64,000 nt of DNA, taken from positions 186,001 to 250,000 of the forward strand of contig NZ_SLVF01000011.1 in the NCBI RefSeq assembly GCF_004345365.1, in the 5' to 3' direction. Under the pieces are notes generated by a model. It did no database searches and was not told the origin of the DNA. It saw nothing but the letters and a program-made list of their open reading frames with translations. Both the position numbers and the translations under genes were made by a program. Shown one piece after another: positions 17,142 to 25,400 of the stretch. This DNA comes from Kribbella sp. VKM Ac-2568. GTDB lineage: Bacteria; Actinomycetota; Actinomycetes; Propionibacteriales; Kribbellaceae. Position 1 is the stretch's first letter; the number at the start of each line of letters is the position of its first letter.

Positions 17142-17486
17142 ATGAACGAGCCCGGCGTGTTGCTGACGGCCCGCGCGATGGTCCTCCACGACCTGGCCGC
17201 GCGGGGATTCGATGACGCCATCATGGTGTCCTTGCTGGAGGACGCGGTCGCCGGCCGGCAGTGGTGGCTCGACCAGTGGCCCGACGGCGCCGAGCACATC
17301 GCCGGCCTCGTCGCACAGGACGTCCAGGACCGTCTGGTCGACTCCGGCGTCCGCTGGCCGCGCTGCACCGCCTGCGACGACCTCAGCGACCACGAGCTCC
17401 GCATCGAGCCCGAGCTCGGCCCCGACCCCCACTGGGTCTGCGAACGCGCCGGCATCGCCGTCTCTCCCTTAGGCCGCCTCACCTGA
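17142..17486 (+). CDS. Hypothetical protein with Cys pair
   Basis: 114 residues: an acidic helical N-terminal half (ARAMVLHDLAARGFDDAIMVSLLEDAV, RQWWLDQWPDGAEHIAGLVAQDVQDRL) and a C-terminal part with RCTACDD and a later WVCERAG. The CxxC plus third Cys could hold a metal, but a fourth ligand is not clear. AGGG lies just upstream of the ATG. It stands alone after a terminator. No family recognised. Confidence 0.6.
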   Translation: MNEPGVLLTARAMVLHDLAARGFDDAIMVSLLEDAVAGRQWWLDQWPDGAEHIAGLVAQDVQDRLVDSGVRWPRCTACDDLSDHELRIEPELGPDPHWVCERAGIAVSPLGRLT

Positions 17487-17552
17487 CCCAGGGGTGACTC
17501 AAGGGAATACCCCGGCGCGCTACATGTAGACAAGCTACTAGTGTGGCCGTCC

Positions 17553-17945
17553 ATGAAGTCCTTGCTGGTTCTCCGGGTGGTCGCGGTCGGGCACGCCGTC
17601 GCCGTCTGCCTGCAACCCGTGCTCGCGGGTGTCTACCTGAACGGCTCCAGCGGCGCGATGCGGCTGCATGAGCCGATCGGACTCGGCGTCGCCTTCCTCT
17701 GTCTCGGCCAATTGCTGATAGCAACGATCTACTGGCGCTCCGCCGGCCGCGGACTCACGGTCATCGCGACCCTGGCACTCCTCATCGCCGAGGGATTGCA
17801 GATCGGAATGGGCTACAGCCGTCAACTGGCTCTGCACATCCCGCTCGGCATCGCGATCGTCGCGATCGCCTGCGCCTTCGCCGTCTGGACGTGCCGCCCG
17901 AGCGCGACGGTCCGGCGTACAGAGAAGCAGGCGGTGGCGGCATGA
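17553..17945 (+). CDS. Small four-helix membrane protein A
   Basis: 130 residues with four predicted helices. Conserved with the next gene: His in helix one (GHAVAVCLQPVLAGVYLNG), His before helix two (MRLHEPIG) and His before helix four (LALHIPLGIAIV). Such paired membrane His residues suggest b-type haem or copper binding (inference). A GTG at 17541 is an alternative start. The stop overlaps the next ATG as ATGA. It starts a three-gene set ending in a multicopper oxidase. Confidence 0.7.
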   Translation: MKSLLVLRVVAVGHAVAVCLQPVLAGVYLNGSSGAMRLHEPIGLGVAFLCLGQLLIATIYWRSAGRGLTVIATLALLIAEGLQIGMGYSRQLALHIPLGIAIVAIACAFAVWTCRPSATVRRTEKQAVAA

Positions 17946-18379
17946 CCACCGAACTGGAACAACAAGTCGGGCAGAAGCCGGTACGCCGGCCGCGGGCGTC
18001 GCTGTGGTTCCTCCGGATAGTGCTGGTGCTCCACGCCGGACCGGTGGTCGCGCAGCCCATCCTCGCCGGGTACTTCCTCTCCGGCGAGGTCGATGCGATG
18101 GCATGGCACGGGCCGATCGGGTCGTCGCTGTGGATGATGTCGATGCTGCAGTTCGTGGCCGCGATGCTCTACTGGCGTCCAGGCGGCGGCCGCCTCTGGC
18201 CCGCACTCCTCACGCTCGTGCTCTTCTTCGCCGAGTTCGTCCAACTGACCTTCGGCTATCTGCAGAACTTCGCCGTCCACGTTCCGCTCGGGACGGCCAT
18301 CGTCAGCACGGTCGTCGCGATGGCGATCTGGTCCTTCCGTCCCAGTGCCCGCAGCGGCCGCAAGGAGGTAGCGCGATGA
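17942..18379 (+). CDS. Small four-helix membrane protein B
   Basis: 145 residues, paralogous to the preceding protein but with a basic N-terminal tail (QKPVRRPRASLWFLRI). The shared pattern is VLHAGPVVAQPILAGYFLSG, MAWHGPIGSS and FAVHVPLGTAIV, with three His in the same places. Overlaps both neighbours (ATGA each side), so the pair and the multicopper oxidase are made together. The two may form a heterodimeric membrane partner for the exported oxidase (inference). Confidence 0.72.
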   Translation: MTTELEQQVGQKPVRRPRASLWFLRIVLVLHAGPVVAQPILAGYFLSGEVDAMAWHGPIGSSLWMMSMLQFVAAMLYWRPGGGRLWPALLTLVLFFAEFVQLTFGYLQNFAVHVPLGTAIVSTVVAMAIWSFRPSARSGRKEVAR

Positions 18380-19905
18380 GCATGTCCCGCCGCACGTTCC
18401 TGGCCGTCGCCGGAGGTACCGGACTCGCCGCCACCCTCACCAACTGCGGCCTGGACGCCTCCCCCGGCCAGACGGCCGAACTACTCCGCAGCGAGGCTCG
18501 GCTGCCGGAAGCCTTCACGGTGCCGCTCCCCATCCCCCCAGTGAAGAAGCCGATCCGAACGGCGGCCGGAGTCGACTACTACCGAGTGGTCCAGCAACAG
18601 GCCGATCTGGAGATCCTCCCTGGCCTCAAGACGCCAGTACTCGGGTACGACGGACTCCTGCCCGGCCCCACCTTCGACGTACGCAGCGGGCGAACCACAG
18701 TCATCGAGCAGGTCAATCAACTCGCCGTCCCCACGGTGGTTCACCTGCACGGCGGCCACACCCCGGCCAGCAGTGACGGGTGGCCCCTGGACCTGCTGAT
18801 GCCGAACGGCGAACACCACGAGCACGCCGGCCACCACAACATGCCCGGTGGCGACGTGAAGACCGGCAGCCGGACGTACACGTATCCGAACGCCCAGCGA
18901 GCCGCGACCCTCTGGTACCACGACCACCGGATGGACTACACGGCTCCACAGGTCTACCGCGGCCTCTTCGGGCTCCACCTGATCCGCGACGCGGAAGAGG
19001 ACGCCCTGCAACTGCCTGGCGGTGATCGCGAGATCCCGTTGGTGATCGCGGATCGCGCATTCGCCGCCGACGGGTCCTTCCTCTACCCCGCCCTCAAGGA
19101 CGGCCCGGGCGTCGAACCGGAGTACATGGAGGGCGTCATCGGTGACGTGATCCTGGTGAACGGTGCACCGTGGCCGGTGCTCGAGGTGGACGCCGCGCGG
19201 TACCGCTTCCGCATTCTGAACGCGTCGAACGCCCGCCGCTATGAACTTGCCCTGAGCAACGGACCGGCGACGTTCGTCCAGATCGGCAGCGACGGTGGAC
19301 TGCTCGGCGCCCCGATCGAGCACCAGACGCTCGTGATCGCTCCGGCCGAGCGCTTCGACGTGGTGCTCGACTTCTCGCAGTACCGGCCCGGGACGGAGCT
19401 CACGCTGCTCAACAAGCTCGACGGCGGTCGCGCCGGGCAGGTGATGCGGTTCAAGGTCGCCCGGAAGGTTACCGACGACAGCAACGTGCCGGAGAAGCTG
19501 TCGAGCTACGCGCCGCTGCCCAAACCGGGCGGTCTGGTCCACCGGACGTGGCGATTCCGCCGTGGCGACGCGAACGGCCACAAGGGCTGGACCATCAACG
19601 GCAAACCCTTCGACCCCGAGGTGATGCAGGCCCAGGTGAAGCTCGATCAGTACGAGGTGTGGTCCTTCGCCACCGACGTGCACCACCCGGTGCACGTCCA
19701 CCTCGCGCCCTTCCAGGTACTGCGCCGCGGCGGTTCCAAGCCCGGCCCGTACGACGCGGGCTGGAAGGACACCGTCGACGTCCGCCCTGCCGAGGTCGTC
19801 GACGTGCTGGTCAAATTCTCAAGCCACAAAGGCAAATACCTGATCCACTGCCACAACCTGGAGCACGAGGACATGGCCATGATGGCCGGCTTCGAAACAA
19901 TCTGA
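18376..19905 (+). CDS. Multicopper oxidase (laccase/bilirubin-oxidase type), Tat-exported
   Basis: 509 residues; AAGGAGG precedes the ATG. A twin-arginine signal (SRRTFLAVAGG) is followed by a possible lipobox around LTNC24. Copper ligands are complete: HLHGG (123-127), WYHDH (H182, H184), HPVHVH (H437, H440, H442) and HCHNLEHEDMAM (H491, C492, H493, H497, M502). Three cupredoxin domains are expected. It oxidises phenolic, bilirubin-like or metal substrates with four-electron reduction of O2 outside the membrane. Coupling to two His-bearing membrane proteins suggests a dedicated electron donor. Met as the T1 axial ligand is predicted. Confidence 0.92.
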   Translation: MSMSRRTFLAVAGGTGLAATLTNCGLDASPGQTAELLRSEARLPEAFTVPLPIPPVKKPIRTAAGVDYYRVVQQQADLEILPGLKTPVLGYDGLLPGPTFDVRSGRTTVIEQVNQLAVPTVVHLHGGHTPASSDGWPLDLLMPNGEHHEHAGHHNMPGGDVKTGSRTYTYPNAQRAATLWYHDHRMDYTAPQVYRGLFGLHLIRDAEEDALQLPGGDREIPLVIADRAFAADGSFLYPALKDGPGVEPEYMEGVIGDVILVNGAPWPVLEVDAARYRFRILNASNARRYELALSNGPATFVQIGSDGGLLGAPIEHQTLVIAPAERFDVVLDFSQYRPGTELTLLNKLDGGRAGQVMRFKVARKVTDDSNVPEKLSSYAPLPKPGGLVHRTWRFRRGDANGHKGWTINGKPFDPEVMQAQVKLDQYEVWSFATDVHHPVHVHLAPFQVLRRGGSKPGPYDAGWKDTVDVRPAEVVDVLVKFSSHKGKYLIHCHNLEHEDMAMMAGFETI

Positions 19906-19936
19906 TCACCAGCCCCGGCCCCGCAGTACAGGCGAC

Positions 19937-20428
19937 TCAGTGGTCGCCTTGTTCGGCGGCCTGGGTGGCCTGGGCGCGGAGGGCGGCGCGGTCGATGCCG
20001 GCCAGGTCGAGAGCGCGGGGGACGCGGCCGAGGTTGGCGTCGAGGATGCCCACCAGCATGTTCGAGGCGCCGATCCGGCCGCCTCCGGTCGCGGCCGCGT
20101 TGTCCATCGCGCGTTTGAGCAGCAGCTTGGTGGACTCGCCGATGGCAGGAGTCCGCTCCTCGTCAGGTGTTGCCGTGGGCAACTCCGCGACCGTGACGGC
20201 GATCCCGGCGGTCGCCAGGCTCTGCTCCCACTCCCGATCGAGCGCGGCGCGGATCGCGTCCCTGGTCAGCCCGGCGCCGTGCAGCATCCGCGCGGCCGCA
20301 CTCCCGGGCAGCGCGGCGAGGGCGAGCAGCACGTGCTCGGCCTCGATCATGGACGAGCCGTCCAGCCTCGCCTCGGCGCGAGCACCGCGGACCAGCACCG
20401 ACCGGACGTCCTTGGTCTTCGTCGACAT
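19937..20428 (-). CDS. Clp N-terminal domain protein
   Basis: 163 residues comprising two Clp-N repeats without ATPase modules (ARLDGSSMIEAEHVLLALAALPGSAAARMLHGAGL and IGASNMLVGILDANLGRVPRALDLAGID). The ATG at 20428 has GGAGG five bases upstream and overlaps the stop of the HTH gene as TGATG. Stand-alone Clp-N proteins may deliver substrates to, or modulate, the ClpC/ClpB unfoldase. Paired with a small DNA-binding protein, it may be a regulator with a protease-adaptor partner (inference). Confidence 0.85.
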   Translation of the reverse strand: MSTKTKDVRSVLVRGARAEARLDGSSMIEAEHVLLALAALPGSAAARMLHGAGLTRDAIRAALDREWEQSLATAGIAVTVAELPTATPDEERTPAIGESTKLLLKRAMDNAAATGGGRIGASNMLVGILDANLGRVPRALDLAGIDRAALRAQATQAAEQGDH

Positions 20429-20652
20429 CAACGCCTCCTCAGGGCGACGCCCGCGGCGATCAGCCGCTTGGCGTGTTTCTTGTGCACGGCCTGCCGGGTG
20501 ACTCCCAGCACCTCGGCCACCTCGGACCAGCTCCAGCCGGCCCGCATCGCCTGTTCCACCTGACTGTCCTCGAGCCGGTCCGCCAGCCGCCGCAGCGCGA
20601 CGACCGCGGCCAGCCCCGCGCCGGGATCGGCCGGGTCCGTCAACTTCTCCAT
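20428..20652 (-). CDS. Small helix-turn-helix DNA-binding protein
   Basis: 74 residues, a sigma-region-4-like HTH: VEQAMRAGWSWSEVAEVLGVTRQAVHKKHAKRL. The start ATG lies six bases after a TAGGTT -10 box, so the message is probably leaderless. The promoter is buried in a nested palindrome, the obvious self-operator. Co-translated with the Clp-N protein. Confidence 0.85.
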   Translation of the reverse strand: MEKLTDPADPGAGLAAVVALRRLADRLEDSQVEQAMRAGWSWSEVAEVLGVTRQAVHKKHAKRLIAAGVALRRR

Positions 20653-20698
20653 CTAAGCAACCTAGGTTGACAAAGCTTATTTGTCAACCAGAGTTGCT
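20650..20698 (-). promoter_or_regulatory. Leaderless promoter inside nested palindrome
   Basis: On the minus strand TTGACA (20687-20682), 17-base spacer, TAGGTT (20664-20659), then six bases to the ATG. The same stretch is GTTGACAAA-GCTTA-TTTGTCAAC (20666-20688) enclosed by AGCAAC (20656-20661) and GTTGCT (20693-20698). A repressor bound here would cover both -35 and -10. Confidence 0.75.
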
Positions 20699-20710
20699 AA
20701 AACTCAGCTC

Positions 20711-20773
20711 TTGACCCACTCGGCGGCGTCTGTTTATAGTCAACGCATCAGTTGATCAACGGAACGGTTGATA
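20711..20773 (+). promoter_or_regulatory. Promoter and operator array of the arsR-type operon
   Basis: TTGACC (20711-20716), 18-base spacer, TATAGT (20735-20740). Across and after the expected start lie TCAAC-N6-GTTGA, the perfect palindrome GTTGATCAAC (20751-20760) and a further GTTGAT half-site, a typical ArsR-like operator cluster. Confidence 0.75.
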
Positions 20774-20776
20774 AAG

Positions 20777-21115
20777 ATGTCGGTTGACGAGGCAGCGCTG
20801 GACCGGGCCTTCATGGCGCTCGGCGACCCGGTCCGCCGGGCACTGATCGCCCGGCTGTCCCGGGGCGAGGCGACCGTGAACGAGCTCGCCGAGCCGTTCG
20901 CGATCACCAAGCAGGCCGTATCCCGGCACATCCAGGTGCTCGAGGCCGCCGGCCTGATCACGCGCAGCCGTGACGGCCAGCGCCGTCCCTGTCATCTCAA
21001 CCCGACCGGCCTGGAAGAACTGACGAGCTGGATCGACGAGTACCGGCTCGCCTCCGAGCGCCGGTTCCGCCGGATCGACGCCGTCCTCGAAACCGTGAAG
21101 GAGCAGGAATCATGA
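20777..21115 (+). CDS. ArsR-family (HTH_20 type) transcriptional regulator
   Basis: 112 residues. Winged helix with FMALGDPVRRALIARLSRGEATVNELAEPF and recognition helix ITKQAVSRHIQVLEAAGLI. No Cys metal site is present, fitting the ArsR/SRPBCC regulators rather than metal sensors. ATG 20777 is used; a TTG nine bases earlier is possible. The gene overlaps the following SRPBCC gene (ATGA). Repeated GTTGAT half-sites upstream indicate autorepression. Confidence 0.88.
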   Translation: MSVDEAALDRAFMALGDPVRRALIARLSRGEATVNELAEPFAITKQAVSRHIQVLEAAGLITRSRDGQRRPCHLNPTGLEELTSWIDEYRLASERRFRRIDAVLETVKEQES

Positions 21116-21591
21116 GCACTCACCCGACCACCATCAACGCCCCCGAGGGCACCCCGTTCATCGAGGTCGTCCGCGAGTTCGACGCCACCCCGGCCCAGTT
21201 GTTCAAGGTCGCTACCGACCCGGAGCTGGTGGCCCAGTGGCTCGGCCCGCGCGACCTGGAGATGGACGTGATCGAGTACGACGTCCGCCCGGGCGGCCGG
21301 TACCGCTACATCCACCGGGCGAACGGGCGCGAGGATGCCTTCCGCGGCGTCTTCCACACGGTCGAGCAGGACGCGCGGATCATCCAGACGTTCGAGTGGG
21401 AGGGCGCGCCGGGCGAGGTCTGCCTGGAGTCGGCCCGCTACGAGAAGACCGACACCGGGGTCAGGCTGCACACGCAGTCGGTGTTCCCGTCCGTCGAGTC
21501 CCGCGACGCGGCGGTCCAGGCCGGGATGGAGTACGGCATCCGTGACTCGATGGACCGACTGGCCGAACTGCTCAGCGGTGACAAGTCATGA
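21112..21591 (+). CDS. SRPBCC/AHSA1-domain protein
   Basis: 159 residues of the START-like AHSA1 family: FIEVVREFDATPAQLFKVATDPELVAQWLGPRD, YDVRPGGRYRYIH, VFHTVEQDARIIQTFEWEG. The fold forms a hydrophobic ligand pocket. Adjacent ArsR-AHSA1 pairs are common in actinobacteria, but ligands are rarely known. It overlaps genes on both sides. Confidence 0.87.
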   Translation: MSTHPTTINAPEGTPFIEVVREFDATPAQLFKVATDPELVAQWLGPRDLEMDVIEYDVRPGGRYRYIHRANGREDAFRGVFHTVEQDARIIQTFEWEGAPGEVCLESARYEKTDTGVRLHTQSVFPSVESRDAAVQAGMEYGIRDSMDRLAELLSGDKS

Positions 21592-22205
21592 GCGCCGCGA
21601 GGAGCCCGGTCGTCGTCGACATCACGATGTCGCTGGACGGTTATGTGACCGCTCCGGGGGCGGACCTCGCACACGGACTCGGTGTCGACGGCCTGGTGCT
21701 GCACACCTGGGTGATGGAGGGCAACGACGCGGACCGCGCGGTACTGGAGGAGGCGTACGCCCAGACCGGCGCCGTGATCCAGGGCCGCAGGTTGTTCGAC
21801 TTCATCGACGGCCCGAACGGCTGGAACGAGGAGATGGGCTACGGAGCCAAGCCCCACGGCGAGTCCGTCCCGCCCATCTTCGTGGTCACCCACCAGGCGC
21901 CCGCGAAGACCCGGCTCGGCGATCGGTTCCACTTCGTCACGGACGGCCTGGCGAGCGCGGTACAGCAGGCGCAGGAAGTTGCTGGTGGCAAGGATGTGGT
22001 GGTGATGGGCGGCGGCGCGACCTGCGGGTCCGTCCTCGCCGAGGGCCTCGCCGACACCCTGCGCCTGCACGTCGCACCCATCGTGCTCGGTGGCGGTACC
22101 CCACTGTTCCGGGACGAAGCACCGAGAGTCGGCCTGGAACTGGTGGACGCCATCTCCACTCCGGCCGCGCAACATCTCACCTACAAGGTGGTGAAGGACT
22201 CGTGA
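21588..22205 (+). CDS. RibD C-terminal/dihydrofolate reductase-like protein
   Basis: 205 residues, NADPH-binding reductase fold: VVVDITMSLDGYVTAPG, IQGRRLFDFIDG, PPIFVVTHQ, VVVMGGGATCGSVL and LRLHVAPIVLGGGTPLF. Belongs to the diverse RibD_C family; actual substrate unknown. Overlapping start and stop codons place it third in the ArsR operon, immediately followed by a diverged relative. Confidence 0.87.
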   Translation: MSAARSPVVVDITMSLDGYVTAPGADLAHGLGVDGLVLHTWVMEGNDADRAVLEEAYAQTGAVIQGRRLFDFIDGPNGWNEEMGYGAKPHGESVPPIFVVTHQAPAKTRLGDRFHFVTDGLASAVQQAQEVAGGKDVVVMGGGATCGSVLAEGLADTLRLHVAPIVLGGGTPLFRDEAPRVGLELVDAISTPAAQHLTYKVVKDS

Positions 22206-22786
22206 GCAAGGTCATCGCGTCCGCCGCGGTCTCCCTCGACGGCTTCATCGCCGACACCGAGGACGCCGTCGGTCCGTTGTTCGACTTCTACAACAACGGT
22301 CCGGTCGAGGTGTACGGCACCGACAAGGGCCGGCCCTTCAAGGTCAGCGAGGCGACCGCCGGCTACATCAACTCGGTGTGGCCGACGGTCGGCGCGACCG
22401 TGATCGGACGCCACCTGTTCGACCTGACCAACGGCTGGCACGGTGTCCCCGCGGTCGGCGAGCATGTCTTCGTCGTCACCCACGAACCGCCGGCCGACTG
22501 GCCCTTCCCCGACGCCCCCTTCACCTTCGTGAACGGCGTCGAGGATGCGATCAACCAGGCGAAGGACTTCTCCGGCGACCGGGCGGTCTCCCTCACCGCC
22601 GGCAACCTCACCGGCCAGGCGCTGGCCGCCGGCCTGGTCGACGAGATCGTCCTCAACCTGGTCCCGGTCGTCTTCGGCACCGGCATCCCCTTCTTCGGTA
22701 CCTACGCGGGCGCGCAGGTGCTCCTGGACGACCCCTCCGTCATCCAGGGCACCCGCGTGACCCACCTCCACTACCGAGTCCGGTAG
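22202..22786 (+). CDS. Second RibD C-terminal/dihydrofolate reductase-like protein
   Basis: 194 residues from GTG 22202 (GTGA overlap). Same fold as the preceding gene: SAAVSLDGFIADTEDAVGP, TVIGRHLFDLTNGWHG, HVFVVTHEPP, LNLVPVVFGTGIPFFG. The glycine motif VSLTAGNLTGQAL differs from VVVMGGGAT in the first copy, so cofactor binding may differ. Last gene of the four-gene operon; a CCCCCTAGGGGG palindrome follows. Confidence 0.86.
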   Translation: MSKVIASAAVSLDGFIADTEDAVGPLFDFYNNGPVEVYGTDKGRPFKVSEATAGYINSVWPTVGATVIGRHLFDLTNGWHGVPAVGEHVFVVTHEPPADWPFPDAPFTFVNGVEDAINQAKDFSGDRAVSLTAGNLTGQALAAGLVDEIVLNLVPVVFGTGIPFFGTYAGAQVLLDDPSVIQGTRVTHLHYRVR

Positions 22787-22791
22787 TCCTG

Positions 22792-22803
22792 CCCCCTAGG
22801 GGG
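22792..22803. terminator. Short palindrome between convergent genes
   Basis: Perfect CCCCCTAGGGGG in the 23-base gap between two convergent stop codons. Too short for a classical terminator; may still pause polymerase from both sides. Confidence 0.35.
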
Positions 22804-22809
22804 AGACGA

Positions 22810-23181
22810 TCAGCCGGTCACGACGTGGCGGCGGCGGTAGAACCACATCGCGCCCATGGCGACGGCAGCGCCGCCCAGGGCTGAGGCACCCGCCTGCAGG
22901 ACCTCGACGCCGTTGTCGTCCGACACCCTGGTGACGCTCGCCACCTGTGCCGGTGGGACCTCGTACTTCGGGTCGTAGTTCGGGTAGTTGTACTCGGTGG
23001 TCGTGGGCTCGGGCACCGGGTAGCCGGTTCCCTCGTCCGGCCAGCCGTCGGTGACGGGCTGCGTCAGGTGCGTGGCCCAGGGCTCCGGGTCCTTGTACAT
23101 CGCTGACGCTCCGGTGGTGGTCAGGACGACGCCTGCCATCGCCAGGACGGACAGTGCGGCTGCTGACTGCTTGCGGTTCAT
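22810..23181 (-). CDS. Small secreted, C-terminally membrane-anchored protein
   Basis: 123 residues from ATG 23181 with GGAGGAG just upstream. A signal peptide (MNRKQSAAALSVLAMAGVVL, cleavage likely after GASA) is followed by a Pro/Tyr/acidic segment (PEPTTTEYNYPNYDPKYEVPPAQ), then a C-terminal hydrophobic helix (ASALGGAAVAMGAMWFY) ending RRRH. There is no LPxTG. The layout suits a small cell-surface protein tethered at its C terminus. No family recognised. Confidence 0.7.
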   Translation of the reverse strand: MNRKQSAAALSVLAMAGVVLTTTGASAMYKDPEPWATHLTQPVTDGWPDEGTGYPVPEPTTTEYNYPNYDPKYEVPPAQVASVTRVSDDNGVEVLQAGASALGGAAVAMGAMWFYRRRHVVTG

Positions 23182-23299
23182 GGCTCCTCCAGTGGACCCT
23201 GCGGCGCGGGACCGCCGCTCTGGTTCCACCGTCGGCCACCAGGCCCCCCACCCACATCGGCCGCAACCCCTCAGAAAAGCCTCCGAACCCCCTTAGATC

Positions 23300-23974
23300 T
23301 CAGTACTCCCGGCCGAGAAGGGCAGGGTGGTCGGCGATGACAGTGCAGGAGCCGGGCTCAACCTCGGTAAACCCGGCGTCCTGTACGACGGGGAGGCCGG
23401 TCCGGAGGAGGGCTGACCAATGGGGCGCCGTGGCTGTGCGGACAGCGACGGGGAAGTCCGCGGACTGCCAGGTCTTACGGGCCGCTGCGGGCAGGTCGAG
23501 CCAGGCGAGGTGAGCGGCATGGCCGACCTGGGCCATGGTTTTGCCGGTAGACATCTCGAGCTGCGGGTTCACCCACAGAACCGGGGTGCCAGGCTCGGGT
23601 TCACCCGGCGGCTCGGGGTCTTCGAGATCGGTACCGGTGACCTGGAGCTTGGCGAGATCCTTGGGTACCTCGTCCAGCGGCACAGGCGGAAACACCCGTA
23701 CTACGGCCGTTGTCCCGGTCACGGTGATCCCGGCCAGCGCGGACGCCCTGCGCCACTCGGCACCCCGGGCTCGACGTACGACCTTCCGGATCCGGGCGTC
23801 CTGCCAGTCCCGCATCGCGGCGGCCCATTCCCCGTCCCCGGCCGACCGCTCGTCCGCCAGGATCGCCAATACCGCGCGCGCCGCCGTCTCCAGCGCATCC
23901 GTCTGCCCCGGCCGCACCGCCTTCTCCACCTGCAGCACCAACGTCAGCACGAACTCGCGCTCCTCAGAACTCAC
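23300..23974 (-). CDS. PTH2-like peptidyl-tRNA hydrolase family protein
   Basis: 224 residues from a GTG. The C-terminal half carries the PTH2-type signature: LWVNPQLEMSTGKTMAQVGHAAHLAW, a GK-A-Q-HA pattern, and a closing EVEPGSCTVIADHPAL. The N-terminal about 100 residues are helical and actinobacteria-specific as far as I can tell. The family releases tRNA from stalled peptidyl-tRNA, or is a relative with unknown substrate. Stands alone, opposite to thyA. Confidence 0.75.
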   Translation of the reverse strand: MSSEEREFVLTLVLQVEKAVRPGQTDALETAARAVLAILADERSAGDGEWAAAMRDWQDARIRKVVRRARGAEWRRASALAGITVTGTTAVVRVFPPVPLDEVPKDLAKLQVTGTDLEDPEPPGEPEPGTPVLWVNPQLEMSTGKTMAQVGHAAHLAWLDLPAAARKTWQSADFPVAVRTATAPHWSALLRTGLPVVQDAGFTEVEPGSCTVIADHPALLGREY

Positions 23975-24074
23975 TCCGCGAGTCTGCCAGCCCGGCCCGC
24001 CCGCTCAGCGGACACCTCCGGGTAGCTCGTCGTGCCGCACCCGGGGCCGTTCCGGCGACTGTTAGTTTGGCGGC

Positions 24075-24866
24075 ATGCGGCAGTATCTCGATCTCCTCCA
24101 GCACGTCCTGGACCACGGCGTCGAGAAGGGAGACCGGACCGGGACCGGGACGCTCAGCGTCTTCGGCCACCAGGCCAGGTACGACCTGACCGCCGGGTTC
24201 CCCGCGGTGACCACGAAGAAGCTGCACCTGCGCTCGGTGGTCGGTGAGCTGATCTGGTTCCTCAGCGGCTCCACCAACGTGAAGTGGCTGCACGAGAACA
24301 ACATCTCCATCTGGGACGAGTGGGCCGATGCGGACGGCGAACTCGGCCCGGTCTACGGGTACCAGTGGCGCTCCTGGCCGACCCCGGACGGCCGGCAGAT
24401 CGACCAGATCGCCGCCGTGATCGACTCGATCAAGCAGAACCCGGACTCCCGCCGCCACATCGTCAACGCCTGGAACGTGGCGGACGTGGACGGGATGGCG
24501 CTACCGCCGTGCCACACGATGTTCCAGTTCTATGTCGCCGACGGCCGGCTGTCGTGCCAGCTCTACCAGCGCTCGGCGGACATCTTCCTGGGCGTGCCGT
24601 TCAACATCGCGTCGTACGCGCTGCTCACCCACATGGTGGCCCAGCAGACCGGGCTGGAGGTGGGCGACTTCGTCCACACCCTCGGCGACGCGCACCTCTA
24701 CCTGAACCACCTCGACCAGGCCAGGCTCCAGCTCACCCGCGAGCCCCGGCCGCTGCCCACACTGCAACTGGCGAAGCGCGACTCGATCGACTCCTACGAG
24801 ATCGCCGACGTCGAGCTGGTCGGGTACGACCCGCACCCCGGGATCAAGGCGCCCATCGCGGTATGA
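24075..24866 (+). CDS. thyA: Thymidylate synthase
   Basis: 263 residues, the usual ThyA length. It methylates dUMP to dTMP with methylene-tetrahydrofolate. Landmarks: [19 protein letters not shown], the catalytic Cys in [32 protein letters not shown] and the C-terminal KAPIAV. A TAGTTT box ends six bases before the ATG, implying a leaderless message. The stop overlaps folA as ATGA; the reductase regenerates the folate oxidised here. Confidence 0.97.
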   Translation: MRQYLDLLQHVLDHGVEKGDRTGTGTLSVFGHQARYDLTAGFPAVTTKKLHLRSVVGELIWFLSGSTNVKWLHENNISIWDEWADADGELGPVYGYQWRSWPTPDGRQIDQIAAVIDSIKQNPDSRRHIVNAWNVADVDGMALPPCHTMFQFYVADGRLSCQLYQRSADIFLGVPFNIASYALLTHMVAQQTGLEVGDFVHTLGDAHLYLNHLDQARLQLTREPRPLPTLQLAKRDSIDSYEIADVELVGYDPHPGIKAPIAV

Positions 24867-25342
24867 CGGTCATCCTCATCGCGGCGGTCGGCAGCAACGG
24901 GGTGATCGGCCGCGACAACGACCTGCCCTGGCGGATCCGCGAGGACCTGCGGCACTTCAAGGAACTCACCCTCGGGCAGACCCTGGTGATGGGCCGGAAG
25001 ACCTACGACTCGATCGGCCGCCCGCTGCCCGGCCGCCGTACGGTCGTCGTCACCCGGCAGCCGGACTGGGCCGTCGACGGCGTCGAGGTGGCGCACAGCC
25101 TGCAGGCCGCCCTCGAATGTGCCGACGGCAAGGACGTCTACGTGGCCGGCGGCGGCGAGATCTACCGCCAGGCCCTCCCGCACGCCGACCGCCTGGAGCT
25201 CACCGAGGTCGACCAGTCCCCCGAAGGTGACGTCACCTTCCCCGTCTTCGACCGGTCGGACTGGCAGGTCACCGCCCGTAACCCCCACGACGGCTTCACC
25301 TTCGTCAGCTACGAGCGTCGGCCAGCTGACCTAATGGGGTAG
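24863..25342 (+). CDS. folA: Dihydrofolate reductase
   Basis: 159 residues, classical Fol[22 protein letters not shown], then the acid in [31 protein letters not shown] and [14 protein letters not shown] for NADPH binding. It reduces dihydrofolate made by ThyA and is the trimethoprim target. Translationally coupled to thyA. A low-GC orphan gene begins 58 bases downstream. Confidence 0.97.
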   Translation: MTVILIAAVGSNGVIGRDNDLPWRIREDLRHFKELTLGQTLVMGRKTYDSIGRPLPGRRTVVVTRQPDWAVDGVEVAHSLQAALECADGKDVYVAGGGEIYRQALPHADRLELTEVDQSPEGDVTFPVFDRSDWQVTARNPHDGFTFVSYERRPADLMG

Positions 25343-25400
25343 GTTGCTCGGTCAACAGCTCAGATAAGAGTCGCATTCTTCTCACACGATCGAGGAACAG

